Below, piece by piece: positions 1-8,273 of a stretch of DNA of 64,000 bases. Under the pieces are notes generated by a model. The model was not told the origin of the DNA. It searched no databases and was given only the letters and a program-made list of their open reading frames with translations. Position numbers and translations under genes: made by a program. Every line of letters begins with the position of its first letter. The first letter of the stretch is position 1. Source of the stretch: Clostridiales bacterium (lineage in GTDB: Bacteria; Bacillota; Clostridia; Christensenellales; UBA1242); contig DPGI01000004.1 of NCBI GenBank assembly GCA_003522085.1, positions 1 through 64,000 on the forward strand, written 5' to 3'.

Positions 1-971
1 ACAGGTTTGTTCCGCACGACTACAAAAAAGGTTTGAAATATCTTTTGGACGGCGTTCACCACAACGATCCCGAAAGCCTTTATATGTACGCAAGAGTTCG
101 CGAAACGGGTATGTATAAGGTAGAACCCGACAAAAAGGCATATATTTATTATCTTAAAAAAGCGGCGGCACTCGGACAAGACGACGCTCTTCTCGATTTA
201 GGGTATTACTATTATGATAAAGGCAGATACGACGATGCGCTCGATTGCTTTGCCTCATCAGATTTGAACGTTGTCGGATTATATTGGGCAATGGCGACAA
301 TTTATGAGGCAAAAAAGAAAGATTACAAAAACGCGCTTTTCTATTATCGTATGGCAATGGAAGATGATTATCCGGACGCTATCGAGAGAATGGCGGAAGC
401 GTATCTCGGCGACGAACTTGGACTTGAAAAGGACGAGAAAACCGCCCTTAAACTTTTCAAAAAAGCCGCAAAACTCGGAAACGCCGCCGCACAGTATAAT
501 CTCGGTATGGCGTATGCTTGCGGGTATTACGGCGTGACTGCTGACAGGGAAACGGCGCTTCATTGGCTGAAAAAGAGCGTGAAAGGCGAAAATCCGTCGG
601 CGTGTCTGCAAGTGGGACTTTATTACTATTACACCGTCAAAACCGAAGCGGCTTATAAAAAAGCCTTTGAATTATTTACCGACGCATACAATCTCGGCGA
701 GAACGAGGCGATTATCAATATCGGACTTTGCTATCTTCAAGGCAACGGCGTGAAAGAAGACAAAAAAGAAGCGGTTAAGTGTTTTAGGACAGCCGCCGAA
801 AAGTATAATTCGGGCGTTGCGTATCACAATCTCGGAATCTGCTATGAAAACGGTTTTGGTGTGAGAAAAGACTATAAGAAAGCAATTGAAATGTATGGAA
901 AAGCGGTAGAGAACGGCGAAAAAGCAGGACTTGAAGGAATTAAAAACGTTTATTTGAAAATGGGTAAATAA
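1..971 (+). CDS. Sel1-repeat protein, 5'-truncated by window edge
   Basis: The frame is open from base 3, and the residues before the TTG at 33 still read as repeat sequence, so the gene almost certainly starts left of the window. About 312 residues are visible, made of tandem helical Sel1-like units of roughly 36 residues: A-xx-LG-xx-Y patterns, with motifs such as YNLGMAYACGYYGV and YHNLGICYENGFGV. Sel1 proteins are TPR-like scaffolds for protein-protein contacts; the partner here is unknown. No membrane segment is visible in this part. Codon choice (many GCG, GGC, CTC, GAC codons) looks richer in GC than most of the window. A terminator follows at 1036-1075. Confidence 0.85.
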   Translation, partial: RFVPHDYKKGLKYLLDGVHHNDPESLYMYARVRETGMYKVEPDKKAYIYYLKKAAALGQDDALLDLGYYYYDKGRYDDALDCFASSDLNVVGLYWAMATIYEAKKKDYKNALFYYRMAMEDDYPDAIERMAEAYLGDELGLEKDEKTALKLFKKAAKLGNAAAQYNLGMAYACGYYGVTADRETALHWLKKSVKGENPSACLQVGLYYYYTVKTEAAYKKAFELFTDAYNLGENEAIINIGLCYLQGNGVKEDKKEAVKCFRTAAEKYNSGVAYHNLGICYENGFGVRKDYKKAIEMYGKAVENGEKAGLEGIKNVYLKMGK

Positions 972-1035
972 AAGTTCAATACCATTAAAAAGTATTTCGA
1001 GTATGGAATACCGGCAAGGAAAACCTTATAAGCAA

Positions 1036-1075
1036 ACGACCGACTGTTTTCGAAATAGTGCAGTCGGCCGTTTTT
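1036..1075 (+). terminator. Rho-independent terminator after Sel1 gene
   Basis: CCGACTG (1040-1046) pairs with CAGTCGG (1061-1067), extended by ACG/CGT after one mismatch, and is followed by TTTTT at 1071-1075. Confidence 0.7.
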
Positions 1076-1255
1076 ATCGTTGATTAAGTCTGTGAATGTC
1101 ATACGCTCCTTATCGAGCGAAAATCCTTTTTGTGCAATCGTTAAGGGTTTGAGATTTTTCAAAGCGAAAGAAGAACAAATCCCTACGGCGATATGCGAAG
1201 AAACAATAAAAAGGGTAAACTGCCACGAAAACGGCAATTTATCCCTGTTTTGCAT
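1076..1255. other. Intergenic stretch without recognisable gene
   Basis: Open frames exist on both strands, but none has a Shine-Dalgarno, a recognisable product or a sensible extent, and they run into the tRNA fragments and terminators. I see nothing else supportable here. Confidence 0.5.
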
Positions 1256-1304
1256 AGAAAAAGACACACGCGGCGGAGTTTTATATGCTCCTTTTGCGTG
1301 TGTC
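1256..1304 (-). terminator. Terminator of the tRNA-Leu array
   Basis: Read on the minus strand, GACACACGC (1304-1296) pairs with GCGTGTGTC (1271-1263). An inner GGAGC/GCTCC-type stem lies between, and TTTTTC follows (1262-1257). It lies just after the 3' tRNA-Leu fragment and would end the whole array transcript. Confidence 0.8.
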
Positions 1305-1305
1305 C

Positions 1306-1480
1306 CTGTGGTGCGGCTAAGAGGATTTGAACCTCCACGGTTTCCCACTGGAACAAAAGACTGCAAAACTAATTTTGAAGCCAGTTCAAAATTATGCTGA
1401 CGCATCGCAAAAATATTTGCAGTTTTTCGTCTTGCGACACTCGGTCTTTGACCATCGTGTCTAAAATCCAGCGCTGGACA
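1306..1480 (-). ncRNA. tRNA-Leu 3' half with structured insert (copy B)
   Basis: The 3' part (1306-1349) is identical to the intact tRNA-Leu from the 3' side of the anticodon stem through variable arm, T arm, acceptor strand and encoded CCA. In place of the anticodon loop there is a roughly 110-base insert. On the plus strand it folds as AAAACT/AGTTTT closing three hairpins (AATTTTGAA/TTCAAAATT, ATGC/GCAT, GCAAA/TTTGC), followed by GTC-TTGC-GAC and GGTC-TTT-GACC hairpins. An AGAC/GTCT helix closes the insert next to the CTGGA/TCCAG anticodon stem. The 5' acceptor and D arm are absent. It could be a degraded tRNA, a tRNA-derived structured RNA, or the 3' part of a larger nested RNA. Fold and homology to copy A are seen; function is unknown. 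Confidence 0.6.
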
Positions 1481-1496
1481 CTTCGTTTGAGTGTAT

Positions 1497-1579
1497 TGGT
1501 GCGGCTAAGAGGATTTGAACCTCCACGGTTTCCCACTGGAACCTAAATCCAGCGCGTCTGCCAGTTCCGCCATAGCCGC
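1497..1579 (-). tRNA. tRNA-Leu (anticodon UAG)
   Basis: Intact class II tRNA on the minus strand. The 5' acceptor strand GCGGCTA (from 1579) pairs with TAGCCGC, with discriminator A at 1500 and CCA encoded at 1499-1497. The D arm has a 3-bp GCG/CGC stem. The anticodon stem CTGGA/TCCAG encloses the loop TTTAGGT, giving UAG. A long variable arm and a T arm with TTCAAAT are present. It lies between two partial tRNA-Leu copies and appears to be part of one transcript with them. Confidence 0.95.
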
Positions 1580-1611
1580 ATATTAAAATAAAGGTTGAAA
1601 GTGTGTTATTG

Positions 1612-1809
1612 GTCGGTTCCAGTCTGGAACATAAGACTGCAGAGCCAATTTTGAAACAAGTTCAAAATATGCTGCGCATTGCCAACGTGTTGGCGGCTCT
1701 TCGTCTTGCGACGTGGCAAGTCTTCGACTTTTGCGTCTAAAACCCAGCGCGCCATGCCCTAAAATGCAAGCATTTTTTTGGGGGCACTGCCAGTTCCGCC
1801 ATAGCCGCA
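1612..1809 (-). ncRNA. tRNA-Leu 5' half with structured insert (copy A)
   Basis: From 1809 downwards the acceptor strand and D arm match tRNA-Leu. A hairpin (TGCCC...GGGCA with inner AAAATGC/GCATTTT) is inserted in the D loop. The anticodon loop holds an insert homologous to copy B. On the plus strand it folds as AGAGCC/GGCTCT closing ATTTTGAA/TTCAAAAT, ATGC/GCAT and a GCCAAC/GTTGGC hairpin, then CGTC-TTGC-GACG and AAGTC-TTC-GACTT. Several stems differ from copy B by paired changes on both strands. After the anticodon stem the variable arm degenerates, and no T arm or acceptor 3' strand follows. Whether it is a functional RNA or a tRNA remnant cannot be decided from sequence alone. Confidence 0.6.
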
Positions 1810-1829
1810 TGTGTTTTTTGGACAAAGAA

Positions 1830-1859
1830 AGATTATCACATATTGAAAATAAAAGTCAA
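1830..1859 (-). promoter_or_regulatory. Promoter of the tRNA-Leu array
   Basis: On the minus strand: -35 TTGACT (1859-1854), 18-base spacer, -10 TAATCT (1835-1830). The expected start is about 13 bases before the first tRNA-Leu-like 5' end at 1809. It would drive copy A, the intact tRNA and copy B as one RNA. Confidence 0.7.
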
Positions 1860-1973
1860 GTTTATTTGATTTTGCACATATTTGTTTTCATTAAAAAATA
1901 AATTTACTAATACAAAATAAAAATAGTTAAAAACGCTTTTTGTGAAAATATTAAAAATCGATTAAAATTAACA

Positions 1974-2001
1974 AAAAAACACGCAATTTCGCGTGTTTTT
2001 T
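1974..2001 (-). terminator. cysS terminator
   Basis: AAAAAACACGC (1974-1984) and GCGTGTTTTTT (1991-2001) form a bidirectional-looking hairpin about 20 bases past the cysS stop codon. Confidence 0.8.
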
Positions 2002-2021
2002 ATCAATTTTTTGTTAAATTA

Positions 2022-3416
2022 TTACATTTTTACGATTTCATAACCGTCTTTTGAGTCTTTAATCATAAAACCGAGTTCTGTAATCTTTGCTCTGAGAGCA
2101 TCGGCTTCCGCCCAATTTTTTTGTGCTTTTGCTTCGGCGCGTTTTGCGGCAAGCTCTTGAATTTCGGCAGGGATTGCCGATTTTGATTTGCTTTCGATAA
2201 ATGTAATTACATCTTTTGATGGATTTACAAACAATCCAAGAAGAGAATATGTTTCTTTTATTGCTTTTACATCGGCAAGTGCAGAATCGTCGCCGGCTGC
2301 AAGTTTTTTATTGATTTCTTTAAAGTAACCATAAAGGTTGGCAAGTGCTTTTGCTGTGTTGAAGTCGTCGTCCATGCAAGCATTAAATTCGGCATCAATT
2401 TGAGTGTTTGCGGCTGAGGTGCTGTTAAACTTTTCTTCAACTGCGTTTATAACTTTGTGGAAATCTAATATGTGTTTTTCCGATTCTCTAAACAATTCGT
2501 CGGTGAAGTTGATGTCGTTGTGATATGAATTTTGCAACATTGCAAATTTGACAACTTCAGGATGCTGGCTTTTTCTTAAATCGCAAAGTAAAATTGTATT
2601 GCCGAGTGATTTGCTCATTTTTTGACCATTGATTTTAATAAGGCCGTTGTGAGTCCAATACTTTACAAACTCTTTGCCAGAATATGCTTCGGACTGAGCG
2701 ATTTCATTTTCGTGGTGAGGGAAGATAAGGTCTCTTCCGCCGCCGTGGATGTCGACTTGGTCGCCAAATGCTTGGTGATTCATAACGGAGCATTCAATGT
2801 GCCAGCCTGGGCGACCTTTGCCGAATGGAGAATCCCATGATGGCTCGCCTGGCTTTGCTGATTTCCAAAGAGCGAAATCCAGAGGATTTTCTTTTTCTTC
2901 GCTGTTTTCAACGCGCACACCATTGAGTGCGTCTTTTAAGTTGCGATTTGAAAGTTTGCCATAGTCATAAAATTTTTCGACACGAAAATAAACATCGCCA
3001 TTTTCAGTTTCATAGGCATAATCTTTTTCAATTAAAACTTTTATGAAGTCTATGATGTGGTCAACATTTTCGGTTGCTTTCATCCACAAATCAGGCTCGC
3101 CAATTTGGAAATAGGACATATCGTCATCTATTTCTTTTATTTTTTGTTCTGCAAACAATTTTGCATCAACGCCAAGTTTATTTGCATTTATAATTATTTT
3201 GTCATCAATATCTGTGTAATTGCGGGCATATGTCACATCATAGCCGCGTTTTTTAAGATATTTTCTTATAATATCATAAATCAAGGCTTGAAAAAGGTGA
3301 CCGATATGCGCAGGGCCCGAAACGGTTATGCCGCAGGCGTACATATTGACTTTGTTGCCATTAAGTGGAACAAAATTTTCCTTTTTGCCTTTTAGTGTGT
3401 TGTAAATTTTTATCAT
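2022..3416 (-). CDS. cysS: Cysteine--tRNA ligase
   Basis: Class I aminoacyl-tRNA synthetase of 464 residues that charges tRNA-Cys in the cytoplasm. Visible signatures: C28 and the HIGH-type motif HIGH at residues 37-40; a zinc-site Cys near 208 in WHIECS; the HGGGRDLIFPHHENE block with zinc-ligand His; and KMSKS near residue 265. Length is normal for the family. An AAGGA Shine-Dalgarno lies about 8 bases before ATG 3416. The MarR-type gene ends 3 bases upstream, so the two are probably co-transcribed. No T-box leader is seen, since the gene has no independent 5' region. Confidence 0.97.
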   Translation of the reverse strand: MIKIYNTLKGKKENFVPLNGNKVNMYACGITVSGPAHIGHLFQALIYDIIRKYLKKRGYDVTYARNYTDIDDKIIINANKLGVDAKLFAEQKIKEIDDDMSYFQIGEPDLWMKATENVDHIIDFIKVLIEKDYAYETENGDVYFRVEKFYDYGKLSNRNLKDALNGVRVENSEEKENPLDFALWKSAKPGEPSWDSPFGKGRPGWHIECSVMNHQAFGDQVDIHGGGRDLIFPHHENEIAQSEAYSGKEFVKYWTHNGLIKINGQKMSKSLGNTILLCDLRKSQHPEVVKFAMLQNSYHNDINFTDELFRESEKHILDFHKVINAVEEKFNSTSAANTQIDAEFNACMDDDFNTAKALANLYGYFKEINKKLAAGDDSALADVKAIKETYSLLGLFVNPSKDVITFIESKSKSAIPAEIQELAAKRAEAKAQKNWAEADALRAKITELGFMIKDSKDGYEIVKM

Positions 3417-3419
3417 TAC

Positions 3420-3803
3420 TTAAATCCTTTTATTTAAGAAATTACAGATAGATGAGATTGCATCATCTTCTTCTAAACTTGTTTGACCAAATTCTTCTTC
3501 AAGGGCAGAAAGGAAACTTTGAAGTTCGCTCTGGCCTTGCGAAGTGAGTTTTAAATAACGACATCGTCTGTCAACTTCGGCGTGTTTGATTTCAAGTAAA
3601 CCTTGTTTTTCAAGGTCAGAAGCAAGCAGGGCGAAGTTTGATTTTTTGATGCCTAGTTTTTCGATAATCATGCTGACTGAAAGGTTTTCATATTGTGATG
3701 CAAAAAACAAAACTTTGTATTTCAAAAGTCCGCCTTCTGTTTTTTTCTTAAGTAAATTTTCGAGTAAGGTCTCGATTTCTAAAAATCTTTGTGCTGTTTT
3801 CAT
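3420..3803 (-). CDS. MarR-family transcriptional regulator
   Basis: A 127-residue winged-helix protein. Helix-turn-helix around residues 55-90 (SVSMIIEKLGIKKSNFALLA, then DLEKQGLLEIKHAEVDRRCR), with the DxRxR wing motif at DRRCRYLKLT, then a C-terminal dimerisation helix. MarR proteins are usually small-molecule-responsive repressors. It sits immediately upstream of cysS and is divergent from recD2, so it may autoregulate and thereby affect cysS; that is inference. Its promoter at 3815-3843 leaves only about 11 bases between the -10 box and ATG, with no Shine-Dalgarno. Confidence 0.85.
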   Translation of the reverse strand: MKTAQRFLEIETLLENLLKKKTEGGLLKYKVLFFASQYENLSVSMIIEKLGIKKSNFALLASDLEKQGLLEIKHAEVDRRCRYLKLTSQGQSELQSFLSALEEEFGQTSLEEDDAISSICNFLNKRI

Positions 3804-3814
3804 AACTAACTATT

Positions 3815-3843
3815 ATTATACTCAAAAAATTTTATACTTGCAA
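3815..3843 (-). promoter_or_regulatory. Promoter of marR-cysS
   Basis: On the minus strand: TTGCAA, 17-base spacer, TATAAT. The -10 box ends about 11 bases before ATG 3803, leaving a leader of only a few bases. Confidence 0.7.
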
Positions 3844-3852
3844 CATTTTTGC

Positions 3853-3881
3853 TTGTATTTATTTTGTTCAAATGATAAAAT
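3853..3881 (+). promoter_or_regulatory. Promoter of recD2, leaderless type
   Basis: TTGTAT, 17-base spacer, then TAAAAT at 3876-3881. ATG 3888 begins 6 bases after the -10 box, where transcription itself should start. No Shine-Dalgarno is present. Confidence 0.6.
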
Positions 3882-3887
3882 TTAGTT

Positions 3888-6125
3888 ATGCAAATCGAAG
3901 GCACGCTTGAAGAAATAATATTCAGAAACGACGACAATGGCTACACTGTCGGAATTTTGTCATATAACACAACGCCAGTGACGATTGTTGGGAAACTTAT
4001 TTCTGCCAACATTGGCGAAAATTTGTCACTTGAAGGTGAGTTTGTCAACAACAAAAAGTTTGGATATCAATTCGCTTTTTCTAGCTATGAAGTTGTGCTG
4101 CCAAAAACTTTGGCGGGCATTGAAAAATACCTTTCTTCTGGGCTTATTCGCGGGATTGGGCCGGTAACAGCTAAGGCGATTGTAAATATGTTTAAGGAAG
4201 ACACATTTGAAATAATCGAAATGGCGCCGGATAGGTTGAGCGAAGTTCGCGGAATCAGCAAAAACAAAGCTTTTGAAATTGCAACAAAGTTTTCAGAACT
4301 CAAAAACATACAAAACACGGTTATGTTTTTGCAGCAATACAACATCACCGTTAATATGGCACTTAAAATATTTCAAATATATGGTGCTAAAACGATTGAT
4401 ATAATAAAAAGAAACCCTTATAAACTTGTCGAAGATGTTGAAGGAATTGGCTTTTTGACCGCCGACAAAATTGCGCAAAGTATTGGAATACCTAAAAACA
4501 GCGAATTTCGTGTGCGCGCTGGCATGGTGCATTGCTTAAACAACGCGACAGAAAAAAACGGCAACACATACTTGCCTAAAAAGATGTTGCTTTCAGCCAC
4601 GGCTGATATATTAAACCTTGATGAAATCGAAAATGAAGAAATTTTTACAGCTGCACTTGACAGTCTTACGCTTGATAAAAGTTGTATGTGCTTTTGGCAT
4701 GACAAAGACGAAATTGTTATGCTTACAAAATATTTCAGATATGAATACTCAATTGCGCAAAAACTTTGTTTGTTAAACAACGCTGTCGAAGAAGGCAAAC
4801 TTGATGTTTCAAGAGAAATTGCTTATTTTGAACAGCGAAACGGCATGACTTTTCACGAAGAGCAGAAACGAGCGATTGAACAAGCGGTCAATCACGGAAT
4901 ATCTATTATCACTGGCGGGCCTGGGACTGGCAAGACAACGATTGTTAAATGTATCATCGAAATATTAAAACAAAACAAAGAAGAAGTTTTGTTGCTTGCA
5001 CCAACGGGCAGGGCTGCGAAACGCCTTTCAGATAGCACTGGCGAAGAAGCGAAAACGATTCATCGTGCTTTGGAAGTCAACGGCGAGTATGCAGGTGGAG
5101 GAAGCAGGTTTGTTCACGGCGAAAACAATCCTTTAAAAGTTGGTGCGGTGATTGTCGATGAAGTCAGCATGGTTGATGTTATGCTTATGTCGTGCTTGTT
5201 GAAAGCGCTTCCACGAGACGCAAGAGTTGTGCTTGTAGGCGATAAGGATCAGCTTCCAAGTGTAGGCGCTGGAAATGTGCTTGGCGACATATTAAAAAGC
5301 GAACTTTTCCCAGTGACAATGCTTACAAAAATTTACAGACAGTCGGACGACAGTTTGATAATTTCAAACGCGCACATGATAAACAATGGTGTTATGCCGG
5401 TTATTGACAACGCTTCAAAGGACTTTTTCTTTGAACAAAAATCTGACTTAAATGACATTCATAAAACAATAATTGATATGGTTACAAAGCGCATACCGTC
5501 ATTTGCAAATGTTGAGCCAATGCAGATTCAAGTGCTTGCGCCACTTAAAGCGGGAGTGTGCGGTATTGACAACTTAAACAGAACGCTGCAAGAAATAATA
5601 AATCCACCAAGCCAAAGAAAAATGGAAATCAATGTTGGATTTACAACTTTTAGAGAAGGAGACAAGGTTATGCAAATGTCAAACGACTATAATCTTGTTT
5701 GGCACAAGCGAAATGGATTTATCGAAGAAGAAGGCGAAGGCGTTTTTAACGGCGACATAGGTCAGATTGAAAGCATAGATTTTCAGACGGGAGAAACGAC
5801 AGTGCTGTTTGAAGATGGCAGACGTTGTCTCTATCCGCGAACGGATGTTGGCGAGTTGTCACTTGCATATGCAATCACAATTCATAAAAGTCAGGGTTCT
5901 GAGTTTGATGTGGTGGTTATTCCTATAATTGCGGGCACAAGTTTGATTTTGACGCGAAACCTAATTTACACAGCAGTCACACGTGCTAAAAAAATGGTTG
6001 TTTTGGTTGGCGAAAAGAAGAATTTAAAACGCATGGTTTCAAATGCGTATACGGTCAAACGGTTTACTTTGCTTACTTCGCTTTTACAAGAACAACAAAA
6101 AGTTGTAAGTGACTTATTTAAATAA
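3888..6125 (+). CDS. recD2: ATP-dependent RecD2-type DNA helicase
   Basis: Superfamily 1B 5'-3' helicase of 745 residues, a typical length for the RecBC-independent RecD2 family involved in replication and repair. The N-terminal part holds an OB-like region and helix-hairpin-helix segments (GLIRGIGPVTAKAIV near residue 90, then NPYKLVEDVEGIGF). Walker A GGPGTGKTT lies near 342; Walker B/motif II is DEVSM; motifs V-VI are AYAITIHKSQGSEFD and YTAVTRAKK near the C terminus. The start ATG is set by the promoter, whose -10 box ends 6 bases earlier. Divergent from the MarR-cysS pair. Confidence 0.95.
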   Translation: MQIEGTLEEIIFRNDDNGYTVGILSYNTTPVTIVGKLISANIGENLSLEGEFVNNKKFGYQFAFSSYEVVLPKTLAGIEKYLSSGLIRGIGPVTAKAIVNMFKEDTFEIIEMAPDRLSEVRGISKNKAFEIATKFSELKNIQNTVMFLQQYNITVNMALKIFQIYGAKTIDIIKRNPYKLVEDVEGIGFLTADKIAQSIGIPKNSEFRVRAGMVHCLNNATEKNGNTYLPKKMLLSATADILNLDEIENEEIFTAALDSLTLDKSCMCFWHDKDEIVMLTKYFRYEYSIAQKLCLLNNAVEEGKLDVSREIAYFEQRNGMTFHEEQKRAIEQAVNHGISIITGGPGTGKTTIVKCIIEILKQNKEEVLLLAPTGRAAKRLSDSTGEEAKTIHRALEVNGEYAGGGSRFVHGENNPLKVGAVIVDEVSMVDVMLMSCLLKALPRDARVVLVGDKDQLPSVGAGNVLGDILKSELFPVTMLTKIYRQSDDSLIISNAHMINNGVMPVIDNASKDFFFEQKSDLNDIHKTIIDMVTKRIPSFANVEPMQIQVLAPLKAGVCGIDNLNRTLQEIINPPSQRKMEINVGFTTFREGDKVMQMSNDYNLVWHKRNGFIEEEGEGVFNGDIGQIESIDFQTGETTVLFEDGRRCLYPRTDVGELSLAYAITIHKSQGSEFDVVVIPIIAGTSLILTRNLIYTAVTRAKKMVVLVGEKKNLKRMVSNAYTVKRFTLLTSLLQEQQKVVSDLFK

Positions 6126-6142
6126 TTTTTAGAAAATTAACG

Positions 6143-6181
6143 AAAAAATGAGAAAAAATGTCTTTTTTTCTCATTTTTTTT
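6143..6181. terminator. Bidirectional terminator between recD2 and lipoprotein
   Basis: AAAAAATGAGAAAAA and TTTTTTTCTCATTTTTT pair around a short loop, with A/T runs on both sides, between convergent genes. Confidence 0.75.
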
Positions 6182-6245
6182 ATAAATTAAGCAAAATTAG
6201 CTGAATAAATTGCGAAAATAAATTTTGTTTTTATAGTTGTTTTTG

Positions 6246-6737
6246 TTATGGTTCAGGTGCGAAAAGTGTGCCATCTGCAACCTTAATGTGATAAGTTTGC
6301 GTTTGGCTGTTTTGCTCCCATGTCACAGAAACTGTTAAATCGCGATTGTTTTCATCAACAAGCGGTGTTAAAACAAAGTAGTTCATGTTGTTTTCATAAA
6401 CTGTTTGCATAAATGTTCCGCCGGTGTATTCACTTCCTTGGAAAGAAAGTTTTGCTTTTGAAAAATCATTACATTCGCATGGAGCGTAAATTTTAAAACC
6501 TATGCGATTGCCTTTTTCTCTGCCAAGCGCAGCATCAGCAGGATAGTACGCGACCACTTCGCCTTCGCCGCCGAATGTTGCAGTGTGCGTCATTTCGTCA
6601 TAAACAAAACTCAAATTGCCGCCGGTCAGCGACGTGTCGCGCTCAATTTTGCCATAAGAAAACTCTTTGCCGCAGCCGGACACAGCACACATAAAAACCA
6701 ATAAAATACTAAATAAACAAACTAAACTCTTTTTCAT
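6246..6737 (-). CDS. Small exported lipoprotein, unknown function
   Basis: 163 residues with a type II signal peptide (KKSLVCLF...CAVSGC, lipidated Cys near residue 22). The mature part is beta-rich without a family I recognise. It contains NRIGFKIYAPCEC and two nearby Cys residues. A clear GGAGG Shine-Dalgarno precedes ATG 6737. It lies 33 bases downstream of the transporter on the same strand and is probably co-transcribed, so it might be an accessory of that transporter; this is only positional inference. It should sit on the outer face of the cell membrane. Confidence 0.75.
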   Translation of the reverse strand: MKKSLVCLFSILLVFMCAVSGCGKEFSYGKIERDTSLTGGNLSFVYDEMTHTATFGGEGEVVAYYPADAALGREKGNRIGFKIYAPCECNDFSKAKLSFQGSEYTGGTFMQTVYENNMNYFVLTPLVDENNRDLTVSVTWEQNSQTQTYHIKVADGTLFAPEP

Positions 6738-6770
6738 GTTTCCTCCGAGTTTAGTTTGTGATAAATGCGT

Positions 6771-8210
6771 TTAATTATTCTGGTCGGATTGTTTTTGCTT
6801 TTCGGCTATTTTAAGTTGCGCTTTTAAAACGTCTGCGCGCTTAACTTTATATCGCGAAAATATCAAAATTGCGGCGGCAAGCGCTATCGAACAGCCGCAG
6901 AAAACGATTATGCCAAGTCCGTTTTGCACGCTCATCGCTTGGATTGGGTCGGCAGGGTTAAATTTGATTATGTCAAGCAACATTCCGATTATCAGCAGCG
7001 AAATTGAGTTTGAAAGATTGTAAGTGAATGAGTAATATCCAAGATAGACGCCCGATTGATTTTCGCCCGTTTTGTATTGTTTCAGCGTGACGAGATCGGC
7101 ATACATTGAAATGGGCAGTGACTGCATTGCACCGATCCCGAATCCGCAAACGAAAATTGTAAACATAACATAATAATAAAGAAATTTTATCGGGACATAC
7201 ATTCTAAACAAGAATGAAATGAGTGTCAGACCGATGCCCAACAAAATCAGCGAAAGTGCGCTTATCAGTGCTCCTTTTTTGTCTATACGTTTTGAAAGTG
7301 CAACCCAAAATGGCTGCGAAAATATTGCGCCTGCAAAAAGAAGAACCAGCAAGACAGAAATTTGGGCAGTTGAAAAGTGATAGCAATATGTGAACAGGTG
7401 CATGCCCACCGAAGTCAAAAATGACGAAGCGATTTGTGCGATAGAAAAGCCTAAGATTATGCATGCAAAGCCTTTGTGTTTAAATACTTCAAAATAGCCG
7501 GCCATAAGATTTTTAAGTGCGTGTTTTTGCCGTGGAGCAGGTGTGTAATGCACATGAGTTTGCACGCGTCTCAGACTTCCAAAAATCGTGATAAGACCAA
7601 ACGCAAAAACAAGCAAAGAGTTGATTAACGCAAGTTTGATAAAACCGCCTTGGCTGGCTTCTGCTGCATTTGTTCCAAGCGAAACTGACGGCATGATGAA
7701 AAATACAAGTATGCTTGGCAAAATCATTCCGACAATATTGAAGGCTGTTTTGTAAGATTGAATTTTTGATTGTTCGTTGTAATCTGGCGCCATGTCAAGC
7801 GCAAGGGCAGAAAATGGCGTAGACCAAAGAGTGTTGGCGGTTTCAAGCAGCAACATGAATACAAGCAGCCATAAAAACATAAATGCTTGCGAGCCTTTTG
7901 GCATGCTCCATAGCAGAGTGTTGCAAATTCCAATCAAAAATATTGCAAGCAGCATGAATTTTAAGCGCTTGCCGAAAAAGCCGTTTTTAGTGTGGTCTGA
8001 AATGTGTCCCATAAGAGGGTCGCTGATGCCGTCCCACAACGATGAAATTCCGATTGCAATGCCGACCAGTGTCCCGGACAAGCCCATAATCGAAGTGCAA
8101 AAAAACATTAAAAAAGAGCCTATGGTTTGTCCCAGCGAACTGTATCCAAGTCCGCCGATGCCATAGAACAACTTGTTTTTAAAGGGAAGAGAATTGCTGT
8201 TTTTTTTCAC
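6771..8210 (-). CDS. GPH/MelB-type MFS sugar-cation symporter
   Basis: 479 residues with about 12 hydrophobic segments. The N-terminal signature is characteristic of the glycoside-pentoside-hexuronide family: KLFYGIGGLGYSSLGQ, then LWDGISDPLMGHISDHTKN with the conserved Asp and DP pair, and GKRLKFM. Such proteins move sugars or related solutes with H+ or Na+; the substrate cannot be read from sequence. The start is GTG 8210: a TAAAAT box on the minus strand ends 6 bases before it, and no Shine-Dalgarno is seen, so the mRNA looks leaderless. The lipoprotein gene follows in the same operon. Confidence 0.88.
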   Translation of the reverse strand: MKKNSNSLPFKNKLFYGIGGLGYSSLGQTIGSFLMFFCTSIMGLSGTLVGIAIGISSLWDGISDPLMGHISDHTKNGFFGKRLKFMLLAIFLIGICNTLLWSMPKGSQAFMFLWLLVFMLLLETANTLWSTPFSALALDMAPDYNEQSKIQSYKTAFNIVGMILPSILVFFIMPSVSLGTNAAEASQGGFIKLALINSLLVFAFGLITIFGSLRRVQTHVHYTPAPRQKHALKNLMAGYFEVFKHKGFACIILGFSIAQIASSFLTSVGMHLFTYCYHFSTAQISVLLVLLFAGAIFSQPFWVALSKRIDKKGALISALSLILLGIGLTLISFLFRMYVPIKFLYYYVMFTIFVCGFGIGAMQSLPISMYADLVTLKQYKTGENQSGVYLGYYSFTYNLSNSISLLIIGMLLDIIKFNPADPIQAMSVQNGLGIIVFCGCSIALAAAILIFSRYKVKRADVLKAQLKIAEKQKQSDQNN

Positions 8211-8273
8211 ATAGTTATTTTATGCGGTGTTTTGGCAAAAAAGGACAAGCAAAGGCATATTTTATTTTGAGTG

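Noticed and set aside
1080..1400. Plus-strand frame of 106 codons
   Set aside because: It runs through the tRNA array's terminator and the tRNA-Leu 3' fragment and has no ribosome site.
1306..1809. Ordinary group I intron in tRNA-Leu
   Set aside because: Bacterial tRNA-Leu group I introns are usually over 200 bases, with recognisable P, Q, R and S core segments. These inserts are about 110 bases and show none, and the partner exons are incomplete.
3057..3395. Plus-strand frame antisense to cysS
   Set aside because: It is a shadow of a strongly conserved synthetase gene, with no start signal.
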